Source of the DNA: CAZBQC01 sp964494015
GTDB taxonomy: Bacteria > Bacillota_I > Bacilli_A > RF39 > UBA660
Reading direction: 5' to 3'
Assembly (NCBI GenBank): GCA_964494015.1
Contig: CAZBQC010000002.1
Coordinates: 1-49,941, forward strand
Length of the DNA stretch: 49,941 nt
Every line of letters begins with the position of its first letter. Position 1 is the first letter of the stretch. Both the position numbers and the translations under genes were made by a program. Of the stretch, positions 41,179-49,099 are shown piece after piece. The notes under the pieces are model-generated. The model searched no databases. It was not told the origin of the DNA and was given only the letters and a program-made list of their open reading frames with translations.

Positions 41179-41732
41179 AACAAGAAAAATTATATAATAA
41201 AATTAAGTTCGAGACCGAAAGATTAATAATTAGGCGTATAAAAAAGTCTGATTGGAATGATTTTTTTCAATTAATGAGTGATGAAAAAACCATGAATTTT
41301 CTAGGTAGAGTTATAACAAAAGATGAAGCAAAAGGTTATGTTATAAATCAAAGTAATATTAGTTACGAAAATTATAGTGGTTGTTATGCTGTGGTATTAA
41401 AATCCGAAAATAAAGTAATTGGACAGTTTGGTCTAGACATAAATGAGAAACATTCTAAGGCTTCTATAAGTTATTTATTTAATAGTAACTATTGGAATAA
41501 AGGTTATGCTATTGAAACGGTTAAATTTATGGTGGATTTTGCTTTTAATGAAATAAAATTAAATAGAATCGAAGCCGATTGCGTGGAAGAAAATGATTCA
41601 TCATTAAAGATATTCAATAAATTAGGAATGAAGTACGAAGGAAAATTTAGGGAGGCTCGTTTTAATAAAAAATATAATAAATATTTTAATGTTGTTTATT
41701 ATGCAGTATTAAGAAAAGATTATAAATCATAA
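41175..41732 (+). CDS. RimJ/RimL-type GNAT acetyltransferase
   Basis: A 185-residue acetyltransferase of the RimJ/RimL group: FETERLIIRRIKKSDW at the N-terminus, GQFGLDINEKHSKASISYLF, NKGYAIETVKFMVDFAF (acetyl-CoA loop) and NRIEADCVEENDSSLKIFNKLGMKYEG. Such enzymes acetylate protein N-termini, antibiotics or small amines. It overlaps the upstream HD-fusion gene by 4 bases (ATGA), so the two work together or are at least co-translated. Confidence 0.88.
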   Translation: MKQEKLYNKIKFETERLIIRRIKKSDWNDFFQLMSDEKTMNFLGRVITKDEAKGYVINQSNISYENYSGCYAVVLKSENKVIGQFGLDINEKHSKASISYLFNSNYWNKGYAIETVKFMVDFAFNEIKLNRIEADCVEENDSSLKIFNKLGMKYEGKFREARFNKKYNKYFNVVYYAVLRKDYKS

Positions 41733-41749
41733 AAAGTAAAATTAAAGAT

Positions 41750-41770
41750 AAAAAAGTTAGTTCTTTTTTT
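41750..41770 (+). terminator. Terminator before the S10 operon
   Basis: AAAAAAG (41750-41756) pairs with CTTTTTT (41763-41769), followed by T. A/T-rich and therefore modest, but well placed after the acetyltransferase gene. Confidence 0.6.
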
Positions 41771-41897
41771 TGTGATTATTAATAAATTATATTGTCGAAT
41801 AAATATTTAAAAGATCTTTACATGTCGATATTAGTCAAAAAAAATTGTTCTTGACAAACTTTTCAATAAAAAAGTCAAAGAAGTGTCAAAAAAGTAC

Positions 41898-41926
41898 TTG
41901 CAATAGTGAATTTATTATGCTAATAT
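41898..41926 (+). promoter_or_regulatory. Promoter of the S10-spc operon
   Basis: TTGCAA (41898-41903), 17 bases, TAATAT (41921-41926). A second TTGACA at 41852-41857 has no matching -10 element. About 115 bases of leader separate the promoter from rpsJ. Confidence 0.65.
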
Positions 41927-41950
41927 TATAAGCGTGTAATTTGCTTAGAT

Positions 41951-42007
41951 GTGCAAGGTTGCCGATACACCAGGTTAAGTTGCTTGGTTAAATCGGGTTA
42001 TTTGTAC
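41951..42007 (+). promoter_or_regulatory. Structured leader of the S10 operon
   Basis: Three nested pairings form one long hairpin: GTGCAA (41951-41956) with TTGTAC (42002-42007), CCGAT (41962-41966) with ATCGG (41992-41996), and CCAGG (41970-41974) with CTTGG (41983-41987), using two G-T pairs. S10 leaders in other bacteria are bound by a ribosomal protein (L4 in Escherichia coli) for autogenous control. A similar role here is inference. Confidence 0.6.
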
Positions 42008-42049
42008 GGAGCAAGCCTATACTAGATATAGACGAAGGGAGGACAGAAA

Positions 42050-42361
42050 ATGTCAAACGGAAAGGTTCGCATCAGACTAAAGGCCTACGATCATAGAATA
42101 CTTGACAATGCAACTAGTCGTATCGTCGAAACTGTCAAAAGATCAGGTGGTGTCATAAGTGGTCCAATACCGCTACCAACTGAAATTGACAAGTACACAG
42201 TTTTAAGATCTCCTCACAAGTACAAAGATGCTCGTGAGCAGTTTGAAATGCGTACACATAAGAGATTAATTGATATTAAGAACCCAAGTAAGGAAATTAT
42301 AGATGCTTTAACACATTTAGACTTACCTAGTGGTGTAGATATCGAAGTAAAAACAAATTAA
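42050..42361 (+). CDS. rpsJ: 30S ribosomal protein S10
   Basis: A 103-residue protein of normal length with the S10 signatures VRIRLKAYDHRILD, GPIPLPTEIDKYTVLRSPHKYKDAREQFEMRTHKRLIDI and the C-terminal LDLPSGVDIEVK. It is part of the 30S head and also the transcription antitermination partner NusE. First gene of the operon, after a strong GGGAGGA site. Confidence 0.98.
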   Translation: MSNGKVRIRLKAYDHRILDNATSRIVETVKRSGGVISGPIPLPTEIDKYTVLRSPHKYKDAREQFEMRTHKRLIDIKNPSKEIIDALTHLDLPSGVDIEVKTN

Positions 42362-42386
42362 TTAATAATATTAGGAGGATTAAATT

Positions 42387-43211
42387 ATGAAAGGAATCTT
42401 AGGAAAAAAGATTGGAATGACTCAAGTATTTACTACTAAAGGTAAATTGATTCCGGTCACAGTCGTCGAAGTTGAACCAAATATCGTAACACAAGTTAAA
42501 ACTAACGAAAAAGATGGTTACGAAGCTATTCAACTTGGAGCAGTCACTGTCAAGGCTAAATCAAGCAATAAAGCTAAAATGGGTCATACTAACAAAGCAA
42601 ATACAGAACCTAAGCGCTTCTTAAAAGAAATTAGGGGATTAAAATCAAGCAACTATACTTTAGGGCAAATCATCGATGTAACTTTATTTGAACCAGGAGA
42701 AGTAGTTGATGTCACTGGAATCAGTAAAGGTAAAGGATTCCAAGGTGTTATTAAGAGATATAATCAAACTAGAGGTCCAATGGGACATGGTTCACAATAT
42801 CATCGTGGAGTTGGTTCACTTGGAACCAGATTACCAATGCATGTTATTAAAGGTAAGAAGATGCCCGGACACATGGGTAGCGAATTAACTACCATCCAAA
42901 ACTTGGAAGTAGTCAGTATCGATATCGAAAAGAATGTTATTTTAATTAAAGGTAATGTTCCTGGTCCAAAAAATTCTTTAGTTATAATTAAGAGTGCAGT
43001 TAAAGGTAATGGTAAGAAGAATAAATTAGAAGAACTTATTAGTTACGAGGAGATAGTTCCGGAAGAAGAGAATATTGTCGGTTCTGAAGAGACAGTCGTC
43101 GAAGAAGAAAACGTCGTCGATTCTGAAGAGGTGGCAGTAGAAGAAAATGCTACAACTGAGGAAATCGAGAGCGAAACTACTCAAACTGAAGAAGTAACTG
43201 AAGAAAAATAA
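42387..43211 (+). CDS. rplC: 50S ribosomal protein L3 with acidic C-terminal extension
   Basis: The first 210 residues are ordinary L3 (KGILGKKIGMTQVF, GKGFQGVIKRYNQTRGPMGHGSQYHRGVGSLG, MPGHMG). L3 contacts the peptidyl-transferase centre and nucleates 50S assembly. At 274 residues it exceeds the usual 205-215 by about 60. The extra tail is rich in Glu, Val and Thr and is partly repeated (VGSEETVVEEEN, then VDSEEVAVEEN). The reading frame is clean to a TAA, and AGGAGG sits before the ATG. Confidence 0.97.
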   Translation: MKGILGKKIGMTQVFTTKGKLIPVTVVEVEPNIVTQVKTNEKDGYEAIQLGAVTVKAKSSNKAKMGHTNKANTEPKRFLKEIRGLKSSNYTLGQIIDVTLFEPGEVVDVTGISKGKGFQGVIKRYNQTRGPMGHGSQYHRGVGSLGTRLPMHVIKGKKMPGHMGSELTTIQNLEVVSIDIEKNVILIKGNVPGPKNSLVIIKSAVKGNGKKNKLEELISYEEIVPEEENIVGSEETVVEEENVVDSEEVAVEENATTEEIESETTQTEEVTEEK

Positions 43212-43253
43212 TCATCACAAACTATTAACTAGTGATGAGAGGAGGAAAAGTAG

Positions 43254-43877
43254 ATGAAAAAGATAAAACTTTTAAATAATAAAGGTGAAAAAATTAAAGA
43301 TATTAATTTAAATGAAGAAATATTTGCTATTGAACCAAATGATAAAGTTTTATATGATGCGATTATTTTAAGTCGTGCATCCTTAAGACAAGGAACTCAT
43401 AAAACTAAGACTCGTGCCGAAGTTTCTGGTGGTGGTAGAAAACCATGGAAACAAAAAGGGACAGGTCATGCTAGACAAGGTTCAATTAGAGCTGTTCAAT
43501 GGAAAGGTGGAGGCGTTTACGCAGGACCAGTTCCAAGGGACTACAGCAAAAAAATGAATCGTAAAGAACGTCGCTTAGCACTAAAGACAGCTTTAACATA
43601 TATTGCTAAGGAAGATATGGTAGCAGTAGAAAAGTTAGATTTTGCTACTCCAAAAACCAAAGAGTTAATCAGTTTTCTAGAAAACTTAAAAATAGCTGAT
43701 AAAAAGGTTTTAGTTGTGGCTCAAGAACTAAGCGAAAACTTGATTTTAGCATCTCGTAATTTACCAAATATTATGATTATGGAAGCTAATGAAATCAATA
43801 CTTTGGACTTAGTGACAGCCGATAAGTTGATTATCGAGGAAGCAGCTATTAAGACCTTAGAGGAGGTGCTAAAGTAA
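43254..43877 (+). CDS. rplD: 50S ribosomal protein L4
   Basis: A 207-residue protein with the internal loop motif HKTKTRAEVSGGGRKPWKQKGTGHARQGSIRAVQWKGGG-type sequence that lines the exit tunnel (43396-43512). In several bacteria L4 also represses its own operon. The stop codon overlaps the ATG of rplW by one base (TAATG). Confidence 0.97.
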   Translation: MKKIKLLNNKGEKIKDINLNEEIFAIEPNDKVLYDAIILSRASLRQGTHKTKTRAEVSGGGRKPWKQKGTGHARQGSIRAVQWKGGGVYAGPVPRDYSKKMNRKERRLALKTALTYIAKEDMVAVEKLDFATPKTKELISFLENLKIADKKVLVVAQELSENLILASRNLPNIMIMEANEINTLDLVTADKLIIEEAAIKTLEEVLK

Positions 43878-44158
43878 TGGATACTAAATATTTAGAAATT
43901 ATTAAGGGTCCAGTCGTTACTGAAAAAAGTGGCTTGGCAGCGAATCAAAATAAATATAGTTTTAAAGTTGATCCTAGAAGTACTAAGTTAGAGATCAAGA
44001 ATGCTATTGAAAAAATATTTAAGGTGAAAGTTGAGAGGATAAGTACTCTTATTGTGAAACCTAAGAAAAAGAAAGTTGGTCGTTATACTGGGCTATCTAA
44101 TCGCATCAAGAAAGCAATTGTTACTTTAAAAGATGGTCAAAAGATCGATCTAAACTAG
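43877..44158 (+). CDS. rplW: 50S ribosomal protein L23
   Basis: A 93-residue protein with the L23 signatures IIKGPVVTEKSGLA, YSFKVDPRSTKLEIKNAIE and KVERISTLIVKPKKKKVG. It sits at the tunnel exit and docks trigger factor and SRP. GAGGAGG before the ATG lies inside rplD, so the two genes are translationally coupled. Confidence 0.97.
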   Translation: MDTKYLEIIKGPVVTEKSGLAANQNKYSFKVDPRSTKLEIKNAIEKIFKVKVERISTLIVKPKKKKVGRYTGLSNRIKKAIVTLKDGQKIDLN

Positions 44159-44173
44159 GAAGGTGGTATAAAG

Positions 44174-45001
44174 ATGGCAATTATTAATTTTAAACCGACA
44201 ACTAATGCTAGACGTAAGATGAGTAAATTAGTTAATGAAGAACTAACTAAAAAAGCACCGGAAAAGAGCCTAGTTGTTCGTAAGGTTAAAAATGGTGGAC
44301 GTAATAATCAAGGTAAAATTACGGTTAGACATCAAGGTGGAGGCGCCAAAAGAAAATATCGTCTTGTCGATTTTAAACGTGATAAGGCTGATATTGAAGG
44401 AGTCGTTGCTGCTGTTGAGTACGATCCAAACCGTAGTGCTAATATTGCTTTAATCAATTATGTCGATGGTGAAAAAAGATATATTTTGGCACCAAAAGGT
44501 CTTAAAGTAAAAGACAAAATCATAAGTGGTGAAAAAGTTGACATTAAAGTAGGTAATGCTTTACCGATCATGAATATTCCAGTTGGTGCAGTCATTCATA
44601 ATATTGAACTTCGTCCTAAAAAGGGTGGGGAGCTAGCAAGAAGTGCTGGTGCCTCGGCTCAAATTTTAGGTCGAGAAGATACCTATGTTATGGTACGACT
44701 AAGTAGTGGAGAACAAAGAAAAATTCTAGGTACCTGTTATGCTACGATCGGTGAAGTTGGCAATGAAGACCATGAGTTAATAAAGCTTGGTAAAGCAGGA
44801 AGAACTCGTCACATGGGAATTCGTCCAACTGTTCGTGGTTCAGCTATGAACCCTAACGATCACCCACATGGTGGTGGTGAGGGTAAAGCACCAATCGGTC
44901 GTAAAGGACCAGTTACTCCTTGGGGTAAACCAGCCCTTGGATATAAGACAAGAAAGAATAAGGCTAGCAATAAATTTATTGTTCGCCATCGTTCAAAATA
45001 A
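44174..45001 (+). CDS. rplB: 50S ribosomal protein L2
   Basis: A 275-residue protein of standard length with NNQGKITVRHQGGGAKRKYR, RSAGASAQILGREDTYVMV and the C-terminal GSAMNPNDHPHGGGEGKAPIG, whose His region is close to the peptidyl-transferase centre. AGGAAGGTGG precedes the ATG. Confidence 0.98.
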   Translation: MAIINFKPTTNARRKMSKLVNEELTKKAPEKSLVVRKVKNGGRNNQGKITVRHQGGGAKRKYRLVDFKRDKADIEGVVAAVEYDPNRSANIALINYVDGEKRYILAPKGLKVKDKIISGEKVDIKVGNALPIMNIPVGAVIHNIELRPKKGGELARSAGASAQILGREDTYVMVRLSSGEQRKILGTCYATIGEVGNEDHELIKLGKAGRTRHMGIRPTVRGSAMNPNDHPHGGGEGKAPIGRKGPVTPWGKPALGYKTRKNKASNKFIVRHRSK

Positions 45002-45019
45002 AGAAAGGATAGGTAGAAT

Positions 45020-45313
45020 ATGGCAAGAAGCTTAAAAAAAGGACCTTATGTCTTTGATAGACTATTAACTAAGGTCAAAAATTTAAACAAGTCTGGGAAA
45101 AAAGAAGTTATTAAAACTTGGTCTCGTCGTTCGACAATATATCCTGACTTTATTGGACACACGTTTGCAGTACATAACGGAAAAGAATTTATTCCGGTTT
45201 ATGTTACTGAGGATATGGTAGGACATAAATTAGGAGAATTCTCCTTAACCCGTAAATTTACTGGTCATGGTGAAGAAAAGAAAACAACGACAACAACACC
45301 TAAAGCTAACTAG
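45020..45313 (+). CDS. rpsS: 30S ribosomal protein S19
   Basis: A 97-residue protein with RSLKKGPYVFDRLL, KEVIKTWSRRSTIYPDFIGHTFAVHNGK and VGHKLGEFSLTRKFTGH. S19 lies in the 30S head and contacts S13. The Lys/Thr-rich end (EEKKTTTTTPKAN) is a mild extension of the usual 92 residues. Confidence 0.97.
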   Translation: MARSLKKGPYVFDRLLTKVKNLNKSGKKEVIKTWSRRSTIYPDFIGHTFAVHNGKEFIPVYVTEDMVGHKLGEFSLTRKFTGHGEEKKTTTTTPKAN

Positions 45314-45327
45314 GAGGAAAAAGATAT

Positions 45328-45660
45328 ATGGAATCATATGCAATTGCTAAATCAGTAAGAGTATCACCCATTAAAAGTCGACTAGTAATTGACTTAATTC
45401 GTGGTAAGAATATTGATGAAGCGCTAAATATATTAAATAATTATCGTAATAAGCCTTCACGATTAATTAAAAAGGTTTTAGATTCAGCTATTGCTAATGC
45501 CGTTAACAATAATAAAGCTGATCGTAATAAACTATATGTCAGTGAAGCAAGAATCGATGCTGGTCCAGTCATGAAACGTGGCCTATTTGATTCAAGAGGT
45601 CATACGGGACATAACGACAAGAGAACTAGTCATATTGTCGTAAAAGTGGCTAGTAGGTAG
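45328..45660 (+). CDS. rplV: 50S ribosomal protein L22
   Basis: A 110-residue protein with SVRVSPIKSRLVIDLIRGKNIDEAL and the tunnel hairpin region IDAGPVMKRGLFDSRGHTGHNDKRTSHI, where macrolide contact residues lie. Standard length. The next gene starts 10 bases after its stop. Confidence 0.97.
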   Translation: MESYAIAKSVRVSPIKSRLVIDLIRGKNIDEALNILNNYRNKPSRLIKKVLDSAIANAVNNNKADRNKLYVSEARIDAGPVMKRGLFDSRGHTGHNDKRTSHIVVKVASR

Positions 45661-45669
45661 GAGGATAAT

Positions 45670-46344
45670 ATGGGTCAAAAGGTTAGTCCAGTCGGATTTA
45701 GAATTGGTATTAATAAAGACTGGGAATCAAAATGGTATGCGCCTACTAAAGATTTTTCTAAATATTTAAACAATGATATTAAAATTCGTGCTTATTTAGA
45801 AAAGAATTTAGGGGATGCCGGTATTTCTAAAATTGAAATTGAAAGAAATAAAAGAAGAACAGAAGTAATTATCCACACTGTCAAGCCAGGAATTATTATT
45901 GGACGTGGTGGAGAAGAAATTGAAAAATTGAAGAAGATTTTATCAAAATTAGTTGATGAGAGCGTTCAAGTATCAGTTGTTGACCTTAAAAATGCTGATA
46001 TTAATGCTAAAATAGTGGCTGATTCGATTGCTAAGCAAATTGAGAATCGTGCATCTTTTAGAATGGCTCAAAAACGAGCTATTAGAAATGCCATGAAAGC
46101 TGGAGCTAAGGGAATTAAGACTCTAGTTTCAGGACGCTTAGGTGGCGTAGAAATGGCAAGACGTGAAGGTTATACTGAAGGAACTATTCCACTTCATACG
46201 ATTAGAGCTGATGTCGATTATGCAACAAGTGTTGCCAATACAACTTTTGGTAAGATCGGCGTTAAAATATGGATTTATAAAGGTGAAATACTTCCAGTGA
46301 AAAAAGGAGGTAAGGACAATGGCAATTATACCAGCAAGAGTTAA
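45670..46344 (+). CDS. rpsC: 30S ribosomal protein S3
   Basis: A 224-residue protein with GQKVSPVGFRIGINKDWESKWYA, the KH-domain motif PGIIIGRGGEEIEKLK and GVEMARREGYTEGTIPLHTIRADVDYA. S3 lines the mRNA entry and helps unwind mRNA. Its last 26 bases overlap the start of rplP. Confidence 0.98.
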   Translation: MGQKVSPVGFRIGINKDWESKWYAPTKDFSKYLNNDIKIRAYLEKNLGDAGISKIEIERNKRRTEVIIHTVKPGIIIGRGGEEIEKLKKILSKLVDESVQVSVVDLKNADINAKIVADSIAKQIENRASFRMAQKRAIRNAMKAGAKGIKTLVSGRLGGVEMARREGYTEGTIPLHTIRADVDYATSVANTTFGKIGVKIWIYKGEILPVKKGGKDNGNYTSKS

Positions 46345-46753
46345 ATTCCGTCGCGTACATCGCTTACCTTATGAAGGAAGAGCTAAAGGAAATAGAGAAT
46401 TATACTTTGGCGACTTTGGTTTAGTGGCTAAAGAAGGAGCTTGGATTTCAAGTAACCAAATCGAAGCAGCACGTGTTGCGATGACTAGGTACATGAAACG
46501 TGGTGGAAAAGTATGGATCAATATTTTCCCTCATATGCCAAGAACTAAGAAACCACTTGAAACTCGTCAAGGAAAAGGTAAAGGTAATGTCGAGGAATGG
46601 GTTGCAGTCGTTAAAGAAGGCAAAATCTTATTTGAAATTGCTGGAATTGATGAAGCAACAGCTAGAGAAGCTTTAAGACTAGCATCTCATAAGTTATCGA
46701 TTCAAACAAAATTTATAAAAAAAGAAAATGGTGGTGAACGAAATGAAGGTTAA
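46319..46753 (+). CDS. rplP: 50S ribosomal protein L16
   Basis: A 144-residue protein with VKFRRVHRLPYEGRAKGNREL, GAWISSNQIEAARVAMTRYMKRGGKVWINIFPHMPRTKKPLETRQGKGKG-type sequence and AREALRLASHKLSI. L16 helps position A-site tRNA. AAAGGAGGT within rpsC directs the ATG at 46319; it also overlaps rpmC by 11 bases. Confidence 0.98.
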   Translation: MAIIPARVKFRRVHRLPYEGRAKGNRELYFGDFGLVAKEGAWISSNQIEAARVAMTRYMKRGGKVWINIFPHMPRTKKPLETRQGKGKGNVEEWVAVVKEGKILFEIAGIDEATAREALRLASHKLSIQTKFIKKENGGERNEG

Positions 46754-46952
46754 TGAGATAAGAAAACTAACCACTGCCGAAATTACTAAAAAAGTTAAGG
46801 AAGGTAAAGAAGAATTATTCAATTTACGTTTCCAACAAGCAACAGGTAATTTAGAGAAACCTTCAAGAATGAGAGAGTTAAGACACGAAGTAGCAAGACT
46901 AAAGACAGTTCTAAAGGAACGTGAACTAGCTGAGGAGGTTAACAATGGATAA
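46743..46952 (+). CDS. rpmC: 50S ribosomal protein L29
   Basis: A 69-residue helical-hairpin protein (NEIRKLTTAEITKKVKEGKE, LFNLRFQQATGNLEKPSRMR). L29 sits by the tunnel exit. GGTGGTGA five bases before the ATG at 46743 favours this start over an ATG five codons earlier. It overlaps rpsQ by 8 bases. Confidence 0.96.
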   Translation: MKVNEIRKLTTAEITKKVKEGKEELFNLRFQQATGNLEKPSRMRELRHEVARLKTVLKERELAEEVNNG

Positions 46953-47202
46953 AACTAAAAAAGAGTTAATTGGTAAAGTCGTAAGTGCTAAAAATAGTAA
47001 GACTATTACCGTTTTAGTTGAAACTTACAAGACTGATCGCCTATATGGTAAAAGAGTTAAATATTCTAAGAAATATGCTGTTCATGATGAAAGCAATAAA
47101 GCTAAAGTTGGGGACACCGTTAGAATTATCGAAACGAAACCAATCTCAAAGACTAAATATTTTTATTTAAAAGAAATAGTAAAGAAAGCAGTTATTTTAT
47201 AA
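46945..47202 (+). CDS. rpsQ: 30S ribosomal protein S17
   Basis: An 85-residue OB-fold protein with LIGKVVSAKNSKTITVLVE, HDESNKAKVGDTVRIIETKPISKTKYF. It binds 16S rRNA early in 30S assembly. GAGGAGG precedes the ATG inside rpmC. Confidence 0.97.
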   Translation: MDKTKKELIGKVVSAKNSKTITVLVETYKTDRLYGKRVKYSKKYAVHDESNKAKVGDTVRIIETKPISKTKYFYLKEIVKKAVIL

Positions 47203-47224
47203 CTCTAAAAAGGAGGAAAAAGAG

Positions 47225-47593
47225 ATGATAGGGCAAGAGACTGAATTAAAGGTTGCCGATAACTCTGGAGCACGTGAAGTATTAGTTATTCGTGTTAAGG
47301 GTGGTAGCAACAGAAAATTTGGTAATATTGGCGATACAGTCGTATGTACTGTTAAAAGTGCAATCCCAAATGGGACTGTTGCTAAAGGCAAAGTTGTCAA
47401 AGCTGTTATAGTAAGAAGTACTTTTGGAGTTAGAAGAAAAGACGGAAGTTACATTAAATTCGATGATAATGCATGTGTCATTATTAAAGATGATAAAAGT
47501 CCAGTGGGAACCAGAATTTTCGGACCAGTGGCACGTGAACTTCGCGGAAAAGATTTCATGAAAATTGTTTCTTTAGCTAAAGAAGTACTATAG
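47225..47593 (+). CDS. rplN: 50S ribosomal protein L14
   Basis: A 122-residue protein of invariant family length with IGQETELKVADNSGAREVLVI, VCTVKSAIPNGTVAKGKVVKAVIVR, FDDNACVIIKDDKSPVGTRIFGPVARELR. It forms an intersubunit bridge and binds the silencing factor RsfS. AAAGGAGG precedes the ATG. Confidence 0.98.
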   Translation: MIGQETELKVADNSGAREVLVIRVKGGSNRKFGNIGDTVVCTVKSAIPNGTVAKGKVVKAVIVRSTFGVRRKDGSYIKFDDNACVIIKDDKSPVGTRIFGPVARELRGKDFMKIVSLAKEVL

Positions 47594-47603
47594 GGAGGAA
47601 ATT

Positions 47604-47915
47604 ATGAACTTTAAAGTAGGAGATAAAGTAATCGTTATTGCTGGATCTAATAAAGGTAAAGAAGGAAAAATCAAGAAGACGTTAAGACAAGAAAATAAAG
47701 TTATTATCGAAGGCGTTAACCTTATTAAAAAGCATAAAAAAGCTTCCCAAAATGAAACTGGTGGAATTCTAGAATTAGAAGGACCAATTCATGCATCTAA
47801 TGTTATGAGATTAGACCCTAAGACTAAGAAGAGAGTAAGAAGTGGGAAAGCTGTAACAGAAGATCACACAAAGAAAGTTAAAATTTCAAAGAAATCAAAC
47901 GAAAAGTTTGATTAA
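47604..47915 (+). CDS. rplX: 50S ribosomal protein L24
   Basis: A 103-residue KOW-domain protein (KVGDKVIVIAGSNKGKEGKI, GVNLIKKHKKASQNETGGI, LDPKTKKRVR). It is an initiator of 50S assembly. Starts 10 bases after rplN with GGGAGG upstream. Confidence 0.97.
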   Translation: MNFKVGDKVIVIAGSNKGKEGKIKKTLRQENKVIIEGVNLIKKHKKASQNETGGILELEGPIHASNVMRLDPKTKKRVRSGKAVTEDHTKKVKISKKSNEKFD

Positions 47916-47934
47916 TTGGAAGGAGGGTATGTAA

Positions 47935-48474
47935 ATGAACCGCCTAAAAGAAAAGTACTTAAAAGAAGTTGTTCCAAGCTTAATGAAAAAGCATGGATAT
48001 AAATCAGTGATGCAAGTTCCTTATTTAGAGAAAATTGTTGTCAATATTGGAGTGGGGGATGCCACGACCAATTCGAAGTTACTTGATGCCGCAGTTAACG
48101 ATTTAACTATTATAACTGGTCAAAAGCCAGTTGTCACTAAAGCTAAAAAGTCAATTGCTAATTTCAAGGTCAGAGAAGGACAATCAATTGGTTGCAAAGT
48201 TACTCTAAGAGGAGAAAATATGTATAATTTTATGGATAAATTAATTAATATTTCTCTTCCTCGTGTTCGTGATTTTCGAGGTGTTAGTCCTAAAGCTTTC
48301 GATGGTAGAGGAAACTATACTTTAGGAATTAAAGAACAATTAATCTTTGCCGAAGTCGAATATGACAGCATTGTCAAAATTCGTGGTATGGACATCATCT
48401 TCGTCACAACCGCTAAAACTAATAAAGAGGCATATGATTTACTAGAAGAACTTGGAATTCCTTTTAGAAAGTAA
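47935..48474 (+). CDS. rplE: 50S ribosomal protein L5
   Basis: A 179-residue protein with LEKIVVNIGVGDATTNSK, TGQKPVVTKAKKSIANFKVREGQ, LPRVRDFRGVSPKAFDGRGNYTLGIKEQ. It binds 5S rRNA in the central protuberance. AAGGAGGG precedes the ATG. Confidence 0.98.
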   Translation: MNRLKEKYLKEVVPSLMKKHGYKSVMQVPYLEKIVVNIGVGDATTNSKLLDAAVNDLTIITGQKPVVTKAKKSIANFKVREGQSIGCKVTLRGENMYNFMDKLINISLPRVRDFRGVSPKAFDGRGNYTLGIKEQLIFAEVEYDSIVKIRGMDIIFVTTAKTNKEAYDLLEELGIPFRK

Positions 48475-48486
48475 TGGGAGGATAAA

Positions 48487-48672
48487 ATGGCAAAAAAAAG
48501 TATAATTATTAAAGCTAATCGTAAACAAAAATTCAAAGTACGTGAATATACTCGTTGCAAGAGATGTGGAAGACCACATGCTGTCATGAGTAAATTTGGT
48601 ATTTGCCGAATCTGTTTTAGAGAATTAGCATATAAAGGACAAATACCAGGAATTAAAAAATCAAGCTGGTAG
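48487..48672 (+). CDS. rpsZ: 30S ribosomal protein S14, zinc type
   Basis: A 61-residue short S14 with two CxxC pairs, CKRCGRPH and CRICFREL (Cys24, Cys27, Cys40, Cys43), which bind zinc. This is the form found in most Gram-positives. The zinc-free long paralogue is not in this window. Confidence 0.98.
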   Translation: MAKKSIIIKANRKQKFKVREYTRCKRCGRPHAVMSKFGICRICFRELAYKGQIPGIKKSSW

Positions 48673-48687
48673 AAGGAGGAATAAATA

Positions 48688-49086
48688 ATGGTAGTAACCG
48701 ATACAATCGCAGATATGCTAACTAGAATTCGTAATGCTAGTAGTATGAACTACTTAGAAGTGAAGGTACCTGCTTCAAAATTAAAAATTGAGCTAGCAAG
48801 AATCCTGAAAGAAGAAGGATTTATTGAAGATTATAAAATAGTTGAAGAAGGTGTTCAAGGAACAATTCTATTGACATTAAAATATGGTGAAAAGAAAGAA
48901 AGAGTAATTACGGGATTAAGACGTATTTCGAAACCGGGATTGAGAGTTTATGCTAAGAGTACAGAAATACCTAAGGTATTAAATGGATTAGGAATAGCTA
49001 TTATTTCTACTTCTCATGGTATTATGACTGATAAAGAGGCAAGGAAGCAAAATCTTGGTGGCGAAGTACTTGCTTACATCTGGTAA
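48688..49086 (+). CDS. rpsH: 30S ribosomal protein S8
   Basis: A 132-residue protein with TDTIADMLTRIRNASSMNYLEV, RVITGLRRISKPGLRVYA and the C-terminal ISTSHGIMTDKEARKQNLGGEVLAYIW. In Escherichia coli S8 also controls the spc operon by binding its mRNA. AGAAGGAGG precedes the ATG. Confidence 0.98.
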   Translation: MVVTDTIADMLTRIRNASSMNYLEVKVPASKLKIELARILKEEGFIEDYKIVEEGVQGTILLTLKYGEKKERVITGLRRISKPGLRVYAKSTEIPKVLNGLGIAIISTSHGIMTDKEARKQNLGGEVLAYIW

Positions 49087-49099
49087 GTAGGAGGCATAT

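Noticed and set aside
42706..42888. Plus-strand 60-codon frame inside rplC
   Set aside because: It is a shadow of L3 in another frame; the L3 frame carries the conserved protein signature throughout.
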